DNA from: JAPOXK01 sp965220315
GTDB taxonomy: Bacteria; Chloroflexota; Dehalococcoidia; Bin125
NCBI GenBank assembly: GCA_965220315.1
Contig: CBDCPP010000002.1
Span: 910,179-974,178 of the forward strand
Length of the DNA: 64,000 bases
Direction of reading: 5' to 3'
Part shown: piece after piece, positions 43,834-53,519 of the stretch
Position numbering within the stretch: the first letter of the stretch is position 1
How the letters are laid out: the number at the start of each line of letters is the position of its first letter
Notes under the pieces: generated by a model
Seen by the model: the letters and a program-made list of their open reading frames with translations, nothing else
What the model was told of the DNA's origin: nothing
The model's database searches: none
Made by a program: the position numbers and the translations under genes

Positions 43834-45411
43834 CTAGGGCGCGGCGCGGACCGTGAACGCGTGCGGCGCGGACCAGCCGCTCCATCCTTCGGCCCGCCGT
43901 TCGCTGACCTGCACGGTGTGTTCGCCGGGCGCGAGGCTGCTCAGGCTGACGTCGTCCCTGAGGACGGGCACTCCCGCGTCGAATCGGTAGATCAAGTTCG
44001 CTAGTTCCTCGGCGCCGCTGACCCAGATCTGCCAGGGCGCGTTGGGATCGAGCCCGTCCGCTTCCGCCGCGCGGCAGTCCTCGGGCTTGTCCCAATCGCC
44101 GCTGCAGAACGCGGCGATTACCAGGGGCGCGTCGCGGATCGTGAACGGATACGGCGCGGACCAGCCGCTCCATCCCTCCTCGAGCCGTTCGTTGATCCGT
44201 ATGGCGTGCTCGCCGGGCGCGAGGCCGCTCAGGCTGAAGTTACTCTCGCGGGCTGCTTCTCCATCCAGGCTGTAGATCAGATTGTCCAGATCCTCGACGC
44301 CGTCCGCCCAGATCTGCCAGGGCGCGGTGGGGTCGAGTCCGCTTGCCGCCGCCGCACGGCAGTCCGCGGCTGTGTCCCAATCGCCGTTGCAGAAAGCGGC
44401 GATCCGCGGCGTTCCCGCGTCCGGCAGCGCGTCCAGGGACTCCGCTCGCAGCTGGGCCAGCAGCGCCACGATCGAGGGCGCGGCTACGGCGAAGGCGATG
44501 CCCTCAATGGCTTCGCCTACGAGCTTCGACACCACCATCGCGACCACCGCGCCGCACTCCGTGAACACGGGCCCGCCGCTGTTGCCGGGGTTGGTCGCCG
44601 CGTCGGTCTGGACGAACGTGATCTCTTCCCTTTCGAAGATCTTCGAGAGCAGGCCGCTCGTCACCGACGGCGATCCCGTGACCCTGACGGGGTAGCCGGC
44701 AAGGGCGAGCCTGTGACCCGGACCAAGGTGCGTAAGGTCGGCGAAGGTGAGCGGGGCGAGGCCCGCGCCGGACGCCCGCAGCAGCGCGACATCGATCTCG
44801 CTATCAAGCCCCACGATCGTGGCTGCGAAGTCCCGTCCTTCCGCGCGGAGGCGAATGCTGGTCGCGTCGGCGACGACGTGTGCGCTGGTCAAGAACTCGT
44901 CATTGCCGATGTAGAAGGCCGAACCTCTCCAGTGATCGGTGACGACCTCGAATACGGAGGCGAACACCGTCGGGACCGACTGCTTGAAATCGCACGATGA
45001 CCCAAGCGCTTCGATCCTCTGAGCCACCGAGGATGGAGGGCTGCCCCCTCCGATCGTCTGTGCGAACGGAGACACGACCCATAGCAGATCGCCGGTCTGA
45101 ATCCGGAAGTTCGTTCGCCCGAGCTGGGGGATGAAGGAGAGCCACTCCTGCTCGGTTTCCTTGAACAGCCAGGCGATGGTCACGCTGCCGAAGACGTCGG
45201 CGGCCTGCGCGGGCCCCAGGCTCCAGATGATGGACTGTGCGCCCTCTTCAAGGGTGACCGTCTCCGCCTGCGCCGCCACTCGTACCGGCGCGATGCCTCC
45301 CTCCAGCGACGGCCAGGGCTGGCCGATCGCCGCCGCCGCAGCGGCTAGGAGGGCCGCGCAGACTAACAGCGACTGCGGCAAGCGCCGCAGACTGAACCTG
45401 GACCCCGTCAC
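43834..45411 (-). CDS. secreted trypsin-like (HtrA-type) serine protease with two C-terminal repeats
   Basis: 525 aa. Signal peptide (1-47). Catalytic triad His178 (TSAHVV), Asp207 (EIDVALL) and Ser278 (NPGNSGGPV) is intact. Instead of a PDZ domain the protein ends in two 95-residue repeats (336-430, 431-525), each with FCxGDWD...DCRAA, a central APWQIW and a closing EGWSGWSAP, resembling fibronectin-like modules with a disulfide. Probably an extracytoplasmic protease with a binding tail. Confidence 0.85.
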   Translation of the reverse strand: MTGSRFSLRRLPQSLLVCAALLAAAAAAIGQPWPSLEGGIAPVRVAAQAETVTLEEGAQSIIWSLGPAQAADVFGSVTIAWLFKETEQEWLSFIPQLGRTNFRIQTGDLLWVVSPFAQTIGGGSPPSSVAQRIEALGSSCDFKQSVPTVFASVFEVVTDHWRGSAFYIGNDEFLTSAHVVADATSIRLRAEGRDFAATIVGLDSEIDVALLRASGAGLAPLTFADLTHLGPGHRLALAGYPVRVTGSPSVTSGLLSKIFEREEITFVQTDAATNPGNSGGPVFTECGAVVAMVVSKLVGEAIEGIAFAVAAPSIVALLAQLRAESLDALPDAGTPRIAAFCNGDWDTAADCRAAAASGLDPTAPWQIWADGVEDLDNLIYSLDGEAARESNFSLSGLAPGEHAIRINERLEEGWSGWSAPYPFTIRDAPLVIAAFCSGDWDKPEDCRAAEADGLDPNAPWQIWVSGAEELANLIYRFDAGVPVLRDDVSLSSLAPGEHTVQVSERRAEGWSGWSAPHAFTVRAAP

Positions 45412-45565
45412 GGTGCGGTCTCGCTCATCGAGCGTCGATTCTAGTCGTTGTCCTAGTTAGGAGCGGAGGGGAAGACTCGGGACTTACAGAACCGCTCATG
45501 GGATCGGGATGGTCATGCCCCGGAGACCTTGGCTTGATGAAGCCGCTGCGTGTGGTTGCGGGACG

Positions 45566-46015
45566 CTAGCCGTTTGCCCGATCCCGGCCTGCGACGAGTT
45601 CGTGGCGGAGATCGGCGATCTGCGCGCGGAGTTCGCGGATCTCGTCGGTGAGGTCCGCGTTGGAACGCTCCTTTGTAGCTGATGTGTCTGACTCCAAGAA
45701 GAAGGAAGCCATGCTGGCAGTGAAGAGAGCGAAGACGCCGATGCCGATCAGCATCAGCAGCACTCCGAGGATGCGACCGCCGACGGTGATGGGCGCCGTG
45801 TCGCCGTATCCGACGGTCGTGACGGTGGTCACCGCCCACCAGAGCGCGGTTGGGAAGTCGTCAATGCTGGCGGCTGGCTCGGTGTGCTCGATCACGGTCA
45901 CGGCGGCGGCGATCCGGCGCGAGGTAGGTCTTGAGCACAAGCTCATCGGCGAAGGCGGCCCAGATGCCCCAACTCACGCCATCAAAGGTAATGGCGCCAT
46001 TGCGACGAGGCTGTT
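45566..46015 (-). pseudogene. voltage-gated potassium channel with internal deletion
   Basis: Upstream frame reads ITFDGVSWGIWAAFADELVL then KTYLAPDR, the early helices; then, in a different frame, RIAAAVTVIEHTEPAASIDD, the pore loop ALWWAVTTVTTVGYGDTAP (intact selectivity filter), the last helix and coiled coil. Compared with the usual six-helix channel, the S3-S5 region is missing and the junction shifts frame; the N-terminus is also absent. A short internal ATG frame (126 aa) could only give a pore module. Confidence 0.7.
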
Positions 46016-46044
46016 GTCGATGCGCGCGGGCCGAGCGCGCGCCG

Positions 46045-46635
46045 TCAGGCGTGGGCGGCGGCGTTGGCGAGCCAGGAGGAGCCGTCGGATTCGTAGACGG
46101 CGACGGGGACGTGGGTGTGGTCCGTGAGGTGGGTGAGGACGTGGCCGCGGAGCCGGTCGGCCATGGAGGGGTGGGCCCAGGCGCCGGGGACGACGATGAG
46201 ATCGACTTCTTCCCGGGCGGCCCAGCGGGCCATGGTTTCGAGATCGTGCTGGGCAGGGATGACGGCGGTGCAGTCGATGCCGTGGTTGTCGAAGGCTTGG
46301 AACTGCTCGGTGAGAAAGTCGCGGCCGAGGGCGGCGAGGCGATCCCTGCTGGCGGGAAGCTTCCAGTCGTCGGTGCATTCGAAGTCTTGGGGGACGGCAG
46401 GCTCGGAGAGATCGTAGAGGATGACGGCGGCGGCGTGGTCGACGGCGGCTTCGGCGACCATTTCGCGGACGTGGGTGAGATCTTTGTCGCGGTCGTCGTC
46501 GGTGGCGAGCATGATTTTGTGGGGCTCGCGGCCGATGTCGGCGAGGCAGGCGGTGGAGGTGCAGATTTGGGAGCCGGGACCGCCGGGGTGCGTGTTGCGC
46601 TTGGCGTGGAAGTTGAGGTGAATTTCGCCTGTCAT
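46045..46635 (-). CDS. universal stress protein (UspA)-like protein
   Basis: 196 aa. Single Rossmann-like domain: HKIMLATDDDRDKDLTHVRE at the nucleotide-binding strand, HAAAVILYD, and AAREEVDLIVVPGAWAHPSM near the C-terminus, where UspA proteins carry G-x-x-G-x(9)-G. That last loop lacks the exact Gly pattern, so ATP binding is uncertain. Function not predictable beyond stress-type signalling. Confidence 0.65.
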   Translation of the reverse strand: MTGEIHLNFHAKRNTHPGGPGSQICTSTACLADIGREPHKIMLATDDDRDKDLTHVREMVAEAAVDHAAAVILYDLSEPAVPQDFECTDDWKLPASRDRLAALGRDFLTEQFQAFDNHGIDCTAVIPAQHDLETMARWAAREEVDLIVVPGAWAHPSMADRLRGHVLTHLTDHTHVPVAVYESDGSSWLANAAAHA

Positions 46636-47323
46636 TGTTGGTGCCTCGCGTTCAGACGGCGCTCCCCGTTCGAGGTGTTTTCCGTCTAGCGCCGAATAGG
46701 CTTGAGCGGGCTAGCGGCGCGGGTGTGTTGAGCTAAGGAGAATCACCGCGCTCCCCCGGGGCATGGCTAGAGCGTGAAGCCGCTCTTACGTGGATCGCTC
46801 CCCGGTGAGCGGGGAGAGGCGATCGCGACGGATGCGCGAGCGCCGGGAGAGCGCGGCACGTGCGTCGCGCGGTGGACTGTCGTCGAGCATGGCGGCGCCC
46901 CCTTTCGGTCTCAGCGATCGCGGTTGGCGTTAGGGTGTGGAACCGCACCGCGATCAAGATGTGATACGGCAAGGCCATCGCTTGCGCAGGGGCTGGGACG
47001 GCCGGCGCGCTCGAGCTTGGCGAGGTAGCGAGCGCCTGGTACGGAGACGGCCCGCTCCTCGTGCCGGTGTCGCAGCGCGGAGCGCTGCGTGCCGAGGATG
47101 TCGAGTGCGTCGCCGTGCGGACCGGAGTCCATCGCGAGCCTCCTGCGGTCGATGGTCGCCGCGCGATCAACGTGGACCACCGGCTCGCGGGTGTCAACAT
47201 TGTGATTGTGGGGACTTTCGCAAGCGCGGCAGCGATCGCTGGATACGTGGAAAGCGGGAACGGCGTGCCCCACACTCCGTGGAGGCTGGCTGTGTTTGCG
47301 GACGTACGCTTGACGCGGGCGGC
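46636..47323. other. 688-base stretch without a convincing gene
   Basis: Several frames are open on both strands but none is recognisable. The best candidate is a 73-codon minus-strand frame (46911-47132) with AGGAGG ahead of its ATG (MDSGPHGDALDILG). A GC hairpin CTCCCCG-GTGAG-CGGGGAG lies near 46800 without a T-run. Confidence 0.45.
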
Positions 47324-48268
47324 TCAGGAGGCTCGCTCGAAGAGCAGCTGGAACTCCATCACCCCGTGGTCCTCGATGGAGACGACCACGAAGGACATGG
47401 GCGCGACGATTTCGTAGTCCGCGAATTGGATGTCGAGCGAGCCGACCACGGCGACGACGTCGCCGATGAGCTGGCCTTCGAGGTCGATGCTCACTTGCTG
47501 TGTGACGCCGTGGAGAGTGAAGGCGCCGCTGACGGTGAATGTGCGTGGCTCGCCCTCCTCGGGCACCGCGTCGATGAAGATCGGTTCGCCCAGGGTGAAG
47601 CTGGCCGTGGGGAACGTGCCCCATTCGAGGCCGCGGCTGCGCAGTGCGCGGTCGCGGCGGCTGTCGTCGCTTTTTAGGGTCGTGAGGTCGACTTCGATCT
47701 CGACGGCCGTGATGACGGCGCCGTCGAAGGTGAGGCGTCCGCTGACGTTGCTCGTGCGGCCGACCGCCGTGTTGGCGCCGATTCCGCCGAGTTCCTCTTG
47801 AACGCGATAGCCGGCGAAGGAGCGGTCATCGGCGATGACGGTCCAGGATCCGACCAGGCCTTGGGGGTCGCTTGACTCGGGGGCGGGAGTGTCGCTGGTC
47901 GCCTCGTCTGCACTGGCCGTGTCGTCACCGCTTCTCGCATCACCTTCGGCCTCGGACTGCGCGCCGGAGTCGGTTTGGGGCGGCGTGCTGGCTTCTGGGT
48001 ATGCCGAATAGGCGTCGGCTTGCGACTCGGTAGGGGCTTGTGATTCGGAAGGGGCTTGTGGCTCGGAAGGAGTCTCGGCCTCGTAAGGGCCGGGGCTCTC
48101 CGTGGCGACGGTGGCGGCCTCTTCCAGGCTCACGGGCGGCGGGGCGTCGCCGCGGATGGCGAAGTACCAAACGCCGACCATGATGACCGCGACGGCCACG
48201 GCGAGAACGGCGGCGCCGAGCGCGAGATACTTTTTGTTCCGCAGCAGGTTCTTTAGCGATAGGTTCAT
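47324..48268 (-). CDS. YceI-family lipocalin-like protein, membrane-anchored
   Basis: 314 aa from the ATG at 48268. N-terminal membrane helix (ALGAAVLAVAVAVIMVGVWY), then about 90 residues of a Ser/Glu/Pro-rich linker, then a YceI domain (from about 140): GSWTVIADDRSFAGYRV, GAVITAVEIEVDLTTLKSDD, FPTASFTLGEP and FTLHGVTQQVSIDLEG. YceI proteins bind polyprenoid-type lipids in a barrel, which would fit a periplasmic or surface lipid-handling role. Confidence 0.88.
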   Translation of the reverse strand: MNLSLKNLLRNKKYLALGAAVLAVAVAVIMVGVWYFAIRGDAPPPVSLEEAATVATESPGPYEAETPSEPQAPSESQAPTESQADAYSAYPEASTPPQTDSGAQSEAEGDARSGDDTASADEATSDTPAPESSDPQGLVGSWTVIADDRSFAGYRVQEELGGIGANTAVGRTSNVSGRLTFDGAVITAVEIEVDLTTLKSDDSRRDRALRSRGLEWGTFPTASFTLGEPIFIDAVPEEGEPRTFTVSGAFTLHGVTQQVSIDLEGQLIGDVVAVVGSLDIQFADYEIVAPMSFVVVSIEDHGVMEFQLLFERAS

Positions 48269-48385
48269 CGACGGCACTCTACATGCAGGACGGCGTGGAG
48301 AGGGCCACGGCGAAGGTGCATTGCATGCCTTAGCTGCCGGTGATGCCGGCGCTGTCGAAGGGGAGCTGCGTGGCTGCGGCGACCA

Positions 48386-50329
48386 CTAGTGGCAGTGGCT
48401 GGGCGGGGCGACGTCGAGGGCGGGATTGCGGTCGAAGAAGGCCCAGGGCTTGAGGGCAAAGCCGGCCCGATGGACCGGGGAGACGGGCCACTCCTCGGGG
48501 CGGACGATGTGGTTGACGCCGACGGTGTACCAGAGGACCACGTCCTGGTTTTCCAGAGGGCGGTCGGCTTTGGTCCAGTGGGGGAGGCCGTCGCCGCCGG
48601 GATGGAGGTTGGGGTAGTCGCCAGCGGGGTAGCGTTCGTTTTCGGCGTTGGGGGTGACCCAGAGCTGGTGGCGGGCGAAGCCGGCGCGGCGGCCGGGGTT
48701 GGAGTCGGGGGCAGCCATCATGGAGACGGTTTCGCCGGGGATGAGCGCGTAGCCGCTGGGGAGGCCGGCGGCGTTGGTGCGGGCGGGGTTGATGACTTTC
48801 CAGTAGCGGGCGGAGGCTGGATCGGCGTCGCGGATGGCGCCCTGCTCGGAAGTGAGCGGGGTGGCGACGCTGCGGAAGGCGTTGCCGTGCGGGTTCTCGG
48901 GGCCGGAGGGGATGGGCTCGCTATGGATCTCGTGGACGGTGTTGGCGGGGCCGTCGACGTCCAGGTCGAGGCGGAAGCAGAAGAGGTGCTGGTGGTTGGG
49001 GGCGGAGAGATTTTGGTCGAGGAGCGTGGCGGTCTGAGGGTGGACGCCGTCGGGGACGCCTTGGGTGAGGACGACGCCGGTGAGCTTGATCTCCACCTCG
49101 ATCGATCCGTCTTGGTAGAAGTACCAGTAGAAGCCGTAGTCGTAGTTGCCGACGGTGGCGAAGTAGGAGAGGACGAGGCGGCGGGAGCGCCGCACGGCGG
49201 AGCCGTTGCCGTCTTGGAAGATGTCGTTGTGCTTCCAGAGGACGCCGAAGTCCTCTTCGTGGATGCAGATGGCGTTGTTGACGGTGACGGGCTCGCCGGA
49301 GTCGTTGGTCCAGACGGCGTCGAGATAGGCGATCTCGCCCAGGCAATCGCAGCCGAGTTCCAGGGAGTTGGCGAAGCGGCCGATGCCGGCCTCCCCGGAG
49401 TCGAAGAAGTTACGCCAATACTGGCCGGGGCCGGTGCTGCCATAGGGGACCACGAGTTCGCCCAGGGCGGCGCGGTAGCAGATCGAGCGCGGGGCGGATC
49501 CCGGCTCTTGCGCGGGGTCCTGGTAGGCGATCTGGTAGAGGACGAGTCCTTCGCGGGGGGTGAAGCCGACGCGCATGCGCCAGCGCTGCCAGGCGAGCTC
49601 GTAGCCGTTTATGGCGAAGCTGGCGCCCTCGGGCTGGACGATGTCGAGGGGTTTGAGGTCGGTGCGGATGGGGCCGACGGCGTCGAGGTCGTAATTGCCG
49701 GAGCCGTTGGGGATGGGGGCGATCTCTTCATCGACGAGGCGCACGACCTCGCGCTTGTGCACGTCGACGAGACAGATGAGCCCTTCGATCGGCTGCGCCC
49801 AGGGCGCATCGCTTTTGTTGGGCTGGCGGTAGGCGATGACGCGCAGGATGCGCTTGCCCTCTTCGTCCGCGTTGTCGTAGAACCCGGCGGGCTGGGCTTC
49901 AAGGTGGACCTTTTCGGGGTCGACGCCGCGGCGCTGGGCGGCGGCGCGCCATTCGGGGTGGCCGCGGGTGATGCCGGTGGCGTCGCCGAACTCCTCGAAG
50001 AGGAAGTAGGGCTGGATGCCGGGACGCTCGCTCCAGGAGCGGAGGGTTTGGGCGCTGAGGTCGACGACGGCTTCGTGGGTCGTGTTGGAGTCGCGGTCGA
50101 GGAGGATGGCGAAGGCTTCGCGGGGGATGGCGCCGTTCGAGGAGGGAGCGGTGAGAGCTGCCTTGGGAGGCTCGTGCAGCTCGATCGTGACGAAGCGGCT
50201 GGAGTCGCCGAGGGGTTGTGCGTCGCGGATGATTTGGCCGGCGGCGCGGATCTCGTCCGGAGAGAGCGGATCGAGAGGGTGGGGGACGGTGGTGGAGGTG
50301 GGCGCCGGGGCGGGGTAGGTGGCGGTCAT
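48386..50329 (-). CDS. copper-containing primary amine oxidase
   Basis: 647 aa, ATG after GGGAGCTCG. The Tyr that becomes the topaquinone cofactor lies in VGNYDYG (about residue 393); the copper His-x-His is NHQHLF (about 448), with a third His in VGVNHIVRPEEWP; the catalytic Asp is in NFFDSGEAGIG. Oxidises primary amines to aldehydes with NH3 and H2O2. No signal peptide is visible, so probably cytoplasmic. It lies just before the HyuB array on the same strand. Confidence 0.93.
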   Translation of the reverse strand: MTATYPAPAPTSTTVPHPLDPLSPDEIRAAGQIIRDAQPLGDSSRFVTIELHEPPKAALTAPSSNGAIPREAFAILLDRDSNTTHEAVVDLSAQTLRSWSERPGIQPYFLFEEFGDATGITRGHPEWRAAAQRRGVDPEKVHLEAQPAGFYDNADEEGKRILRVIAYRQPNKSDAPWAQPIEGLICLVDVHKREVVRLVDEEIAPIPNGSGNYDLDAVGPIRTDLKPLDIVQPEGASFAINGYELAWQRWRMRVGFTPREGLVLYQIAYQDPAQEPGSAPRSICYRAALGELVVPYGSTGPGQYWRNFFDSGEAGIGRFANSLELGCDCLGEIAYLDAVWTNDSGEPVTVNNAICIHEEDFGVLWKHNDIFQDGNGSAVRRSRRLVLSYFATVGNYDYGFYWYFYQDGSIEVEIKLTGVVLTQGVPDGVHPQTATLLDQNLSAPNHQHLFCFRLDLDVDGPANTVHEIHSEPIPSGPENPHGNAFRSVATPLTSEQGAIRDADPASARYWKVINPARTNAAGLPSGYALIPGETVSMMAAPDSNPGRRAGFARHQLWVTPNAENERYPAGDYPNLHPGGDGLPHWTKADRPLENQDVVLWYTVGVNHIVRPEEWPVSPVHRAGFALKPWAFFDRNPALDVAPPSHCH

Positions 50330-50464
50330 GGCGAGCTCCCGCGGTTGCTGTGTGCGGTTGATGTGCCGATGCTAGCGTGCGCGGACGCGGATCGGGGCGG
50401 GAGATTCGCGACAGGATCGTCCGGTCTGTGCGCCGGAGGGGGTGTCGGGGGTCCCGCTGCGCCT

Positions 50465-52246
50465 CTACGTGCGCAGATCCGCCGTGATGGCTTCGTCCAC
50501 CCGTAAGGTTTCGACCTTGTCGGGGCTGCCCGTCAGCGCCACCCCGTAGGCTTCGCGGGCGCGCTCGACGGAGAGATAGCCCTCAACGACGTCGCCGAGG
50601 ACGGCGTGGGCCGGGCGCTGGTGGGGATGGCCGTAGCCGCCGCCGCCGGCGGAGTGGGAGAGGATGTTCTGCCCCGGCTCGATGCGCTGCTCGCCGACGA
50701 TGTCGGGCAGGTGGATGGTGGCGCCGTCGCGGTCGATGAGGTAGGCGGCGGGGCCGAGGGCGGGGCCGCCGCCCTGGACGCCCTTGGGGACGTTGAACGA
50801 TCCGTCCAGCGAGTAGTGGGCCTCGATCGGGTCGGCGCCGGCGAGGGGGCCGTAGGCGGCGATGTTGCCGGGGGCGCCGCGGGTGCGGCCGGCGCCTTCC
50901 GAGTCGGGGCGGACGCGGGTCTCCCAGACGACGAAGGGGTACTTCTGCTCGACCACCTCGGTCTCGTCGACGTAGGAGAGGCCGCCGCCGGCGGGGATGG
51001 AGAAGGTGAGCCAGCCGTCGGACTCGGCCGTGGCGGGGCCGCCGGCGGTGCCGGAGAAGAGCTGCAGGACGAAGGGCTCTTGGCGGACGCGGTTCCAGCC
51101 GGAGACGACGGCCTCGAAGACGGGGGAGCCCCAGCAGGGTTCGGCCAGGCCGATGCCGTCGGCCAGGCGGCCGAAGGCGGAGTAGATCATGCCCAGGGCG
51201 CGGTCGGCCACGGTATTGGTGGCCATGGAGCAGGAGGCGGGATGGCGAGGGATGCCGACGACGCAGTTCTCGCGCAGCAGGACCTCGATGCGGCGGAAGC
51301 TGCCGGCGTTGTTGGGAACGAGGGAGTGGGTGGCGTCACGCTTGGAGTTGAGCACGGTGAGGACGCCGGAGATGCCGGCGTTGATCGAGCAGGATTCGGA
51401 GAGGTTGAGGCCGGTGGGAGTGCAGTCGGGGTTGTCGCGCAGGTCGATGGTGACGCGGCCCTGCTCGGCGTCGACGGCGATGTCGGCCTGGAGGGGGATG
51501 CCGTTGGGGACGCCGGGGAAGGGATCGAGGGCCGTGGTGGCGTGGATGCGCCCGGCGGGCAGCTCCTTGATGGCGTCCTCGGCCAGCCGCTCACAGTAGT
51601 CCTTCCACTCTTGGATGAAGCCCCGCATGGTGTCGAGACCGAACTTGCGGCAGAGGTCCTTAAGCCGCTCCTCGCCCACGCGGGCGGCCGCGATCATGGC
51701 CAGGTAGTCGCCGTACCAGATCTCGGGCACGCGGATGCGCTTGAGGCACATGCGGATGATGTCGCCCACGTCGGTGTAGCGCTCCTGCACCTTGACGCAG
51801 GGGAAGATCAGGGCGCCCTCCTGATAGACGTCGATCGCCTTGGGCGTGTAGGTGGTGGGGATGCTGTTGCCGATGTCGGATTGGTGGGCTTTGACGCAGC
51901 AGGTGAAGATGTGTTCGCCCTCGACGAAGACGGGCACGAGGATGGTGTGGTCGGCGGGGTGGGAGTTGCCCAGGTAGGGGTCGTTGTGGAGGAAGGCGTC
52001 GCCCTCCTGGAAGTCGGGGTGGAGGTCGGCCATCGATTCGCAGACGAGGCCGGAGCCGTAGACGTGGACGGGGATGCCCTCGGGGGCGGCCAGGAGCTGG
52101 TGCTGGTAGTCGGTGACGGAGGTGGAGAAGTCACGGGCGACGAGGGTGGTGGAGCGGGCGGTGCGGACGAGGGTGTTGGTCATCTCGCGGGTGATGCCGT
52201 CGAGACGGTTGGCCATGACGAGAAGCTGAACGGGGTCGAGTGACAT
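50465..52246 (-). CDS. hydantoinase B family protein (HyuB), array copy 1
   Basis: 593 aa from the ATG at 52246. Motifs numbered here apply to its paralogues: RDFSTSVTD (38-46), FLHNDPYLGN (85-94), HPADHT (96-101), Gly-rich ending SHSAGGGGYGHPHQRPAHAV. Length and blocks fit HyuB, the catalytic part of N-methylhydantoinase or acetone-carboxylase-type complexes. No HyuA lies alongside. The substrate is not readable; the shared DPVQLLVMANR opening suggests all array copies bind a similar partner or act as homomers. Confidence 0.93.
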   Translation of the reverse strand: MSLDPVQLLVMANRLDGITREMTNTLVRTARSTTLVARDFSTSVTDYQHQLLAAPEGIPVHVYGSGLVCESMADLHPDFQEGDAFLHNDPYLGNSHPADHTILVPVFVEGEHIFTCCVKAHQSDIGNSIPTTYTPKAIDVYQEGALIFPCVKVQERYTDVGDIIRMCLKRIRVPEIWYGDYLAMIAAARVGEERLKDLCRKFGLDTMRGFIQEWKDYCERLAEDAIKELPAGRIHATTALDPFPGVPNGIPLQADIAVDAEQGRVTIDLRDNPDCTPTGLNLSESCSINAGISGVLTVLNSKRDATHSLVPNNAGSFRRIEVLLRENCVVGIPRHPASCSMATNTVADRALGMIYSAFGRLADGIGLAEPCWGSPVFEAVVSGWNRVRQEPFVLQLFSGTAGGPATAESDGWLTFSIPAGGGLSYVDETEVVEQKYPFVVWETRVRPDSEGAGRTRGAPGNIAAYGPLAGADPIEAHYSLDGSFNVPKGVQGGGPALGPAAYLIDRDGATIHLPDIVGEQRIEPGQNILSHSAGGGGYGHPHQRPAHAVLGDVVEGYLSVERAREAYGVALTGSPDKVETLRVDEAITADLRT

Positions 52247-52295
52247 GGTCGAGGGATGATAGCGGGTCGGAAGCGGGCGGCTGGCGCCTGTAGGA

Positions 52296-53366
52296 CTAGT
52301 TTGCTACCTCGATACGAAAGGCTTCATCTGTACCACGGACCGCCTGTACGGCTCGTCGCGCTATTCGGACACACTCATTTGCACTCAGGTTGCCCTCCAC
52401 GAAGAGGCCGGACTTGAGTTCAAGCGGCATCGTGAGCGACTCGGCATCACTTGCGAAGTATGGGCGTTTGGTTCCTTGGATGGGCAGGACTTTCTGAGCG
52501 AAAAAATCGCCAGCTTCCGAAGCAAGGTGATCACATGTACCCACTAGCACCTGCCGCCATCTGGAAACCTCGTAGCGTTGACCGTCGAGCACGAATGCAA
52601 CTGGCTTCCGGCCTCTCACATTTTTTGGTTGCCGCCACTTTGCGCTGGGCGAGGTCCCACTCGCCGCTGGCCGTTTCTTGACTGCAGGCGTCTGCGATCC
52701 AGGCTCGCTCACTTGCAGAAGGAACTCGGCGACGACTTCGGCATCCGGGCGGTGCCCCGACGCGCTCTCGACCGCATCCGAAACCAGCTCTTGGAGCAGT
52801 TCGTCTGGCTCGCTCAGGAGCTTGCTCCATACGGTTGGAAGAGCGGCTCGAATGCGCTGTTGACGCTGCTGACCTTTCAACTCCGCGGTAGCACGTTCGA
52901 TCGCCGAGTGGTCGATGACGCCCTCCCGCTGTAGGTACCGGTTCAGAGCGTTAGCCGCGTTTTCCGAGGTCTGCGCCGTGCAATCCACGGTGAAGAACTT
53001 CCGCTGTTCCCAGCTTCCTGGCTCGGTGGGGAGGTAGAGCCACCAGATCAAGCCGTCCGTGAGAGCGGCTAAGGGGACGCCCTCTTCAAAGGCATAGCCC
53101 AGGAGTTGCTTTTGATGTTGAAAGAGTTCGGTTCCGGTTCGCTTTACTTCGACGAATACCAGGCTTTGGTTTGCATGGCGGAGGCAGTAGTCGACGCGCC
53201 CGCCGCCAACCGCATGTTCGGGCACAACCTCGTCGATATCCTGCCAATTCCAGCCGAGCCCTGCGAGAACTGGGAGGACGGCTGCTTGGCGAGTCGCCTC
53301 CTCACCGCTGCGCCGCAGGGTTTCGCTGCGCGCCAATTTCTTGATGAGTGCGACTAGCTGAGTCAT
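52296..53366 (-). CDS. HsdR-N-like restriction endonuclease domain protein
   Basis: 356 aa from the ATG at 53366 (GGAG at eight bases). N-terminal 150 residues match the type I restriction R-subunit nuclease domain: VLPVLAGLGWNWQDIDEVVP, then GGGRVDYCLRHANQSLVFVE and VKRTG (D...E-x-K), AALTDGLIWWLYLP. No helicase domain follows; the rest is unknown, with a C-terminal part ending MPLELKSGLFVEGNLSANEC. Stand-alone proteins of this type occur in defence and mobile contexts. It separates two HyuB genes. Confidence 0.8.
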   Translation of the reverse strand: MTQLVALIKKLARSETLRRSGEEATRQAAVLPVLAGLGWNWQDIDEVVPEHAVGGGRVDYCLRHANQSLVFVEVKRTGTELFQHQKQLLGYAFEEGVPLAALTDGLIWWLYLPTEPGSWEQRKFFTVDCTAQTSENAANALNRYLQREGVIDHSAIERATAELKGQQRQQRIRAALPTVWSKLLSEPDELLQELVSDAVESASGHRPDAEVVAEFLLQVSEPGSQTPAVKKRPAASGTSPSAKWRQPKNVRGRKPVAFVLDGQRYEVSRWRQVLVGTCDHLASEAGDFFAQKVLPIQGTKRPYFASDAESLTMPLELKSGLFVEGNLSANECVRIARRAVQAVRGTDEAFRIEVAN

Positions 53367-53519
53367 CGTTAAGGCTCCGCTGCGCGTGAGCAGGGTATGG
53401 GTGTTTGGGTCGAGAGGATAACGGGTCTTTTCGAGGGGCAAAAAGGGTGGTGTAGTTTTGGATCGCCAGCGGCATGGGCGTGAGGGATGAGGTCACCCGG
53501 GGCCGCGCGCCCAAGCCAG

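Noticed and set aside
46911..47417. Overlapping small frames on both strands
   Set aside because: None shows a recognisable domain; one has an AGGAGG, but codon use is not convincing, so they are described only as part of the spacer.
48389..50506. 705-codon plus-strand frame opposite the amine oxidase, and similar long frames opposite each HyuB gene (50606-52243, 53661-55832, 55938-57812, 57990-59870, 60351-61769, 61845-63563)
   Set aside because: They are Gly/Val/Ala/Asp-rich antisense readings caused by high third-position GC in the real minus-strand genes; they carry no domain and end wherever the sense gene does.
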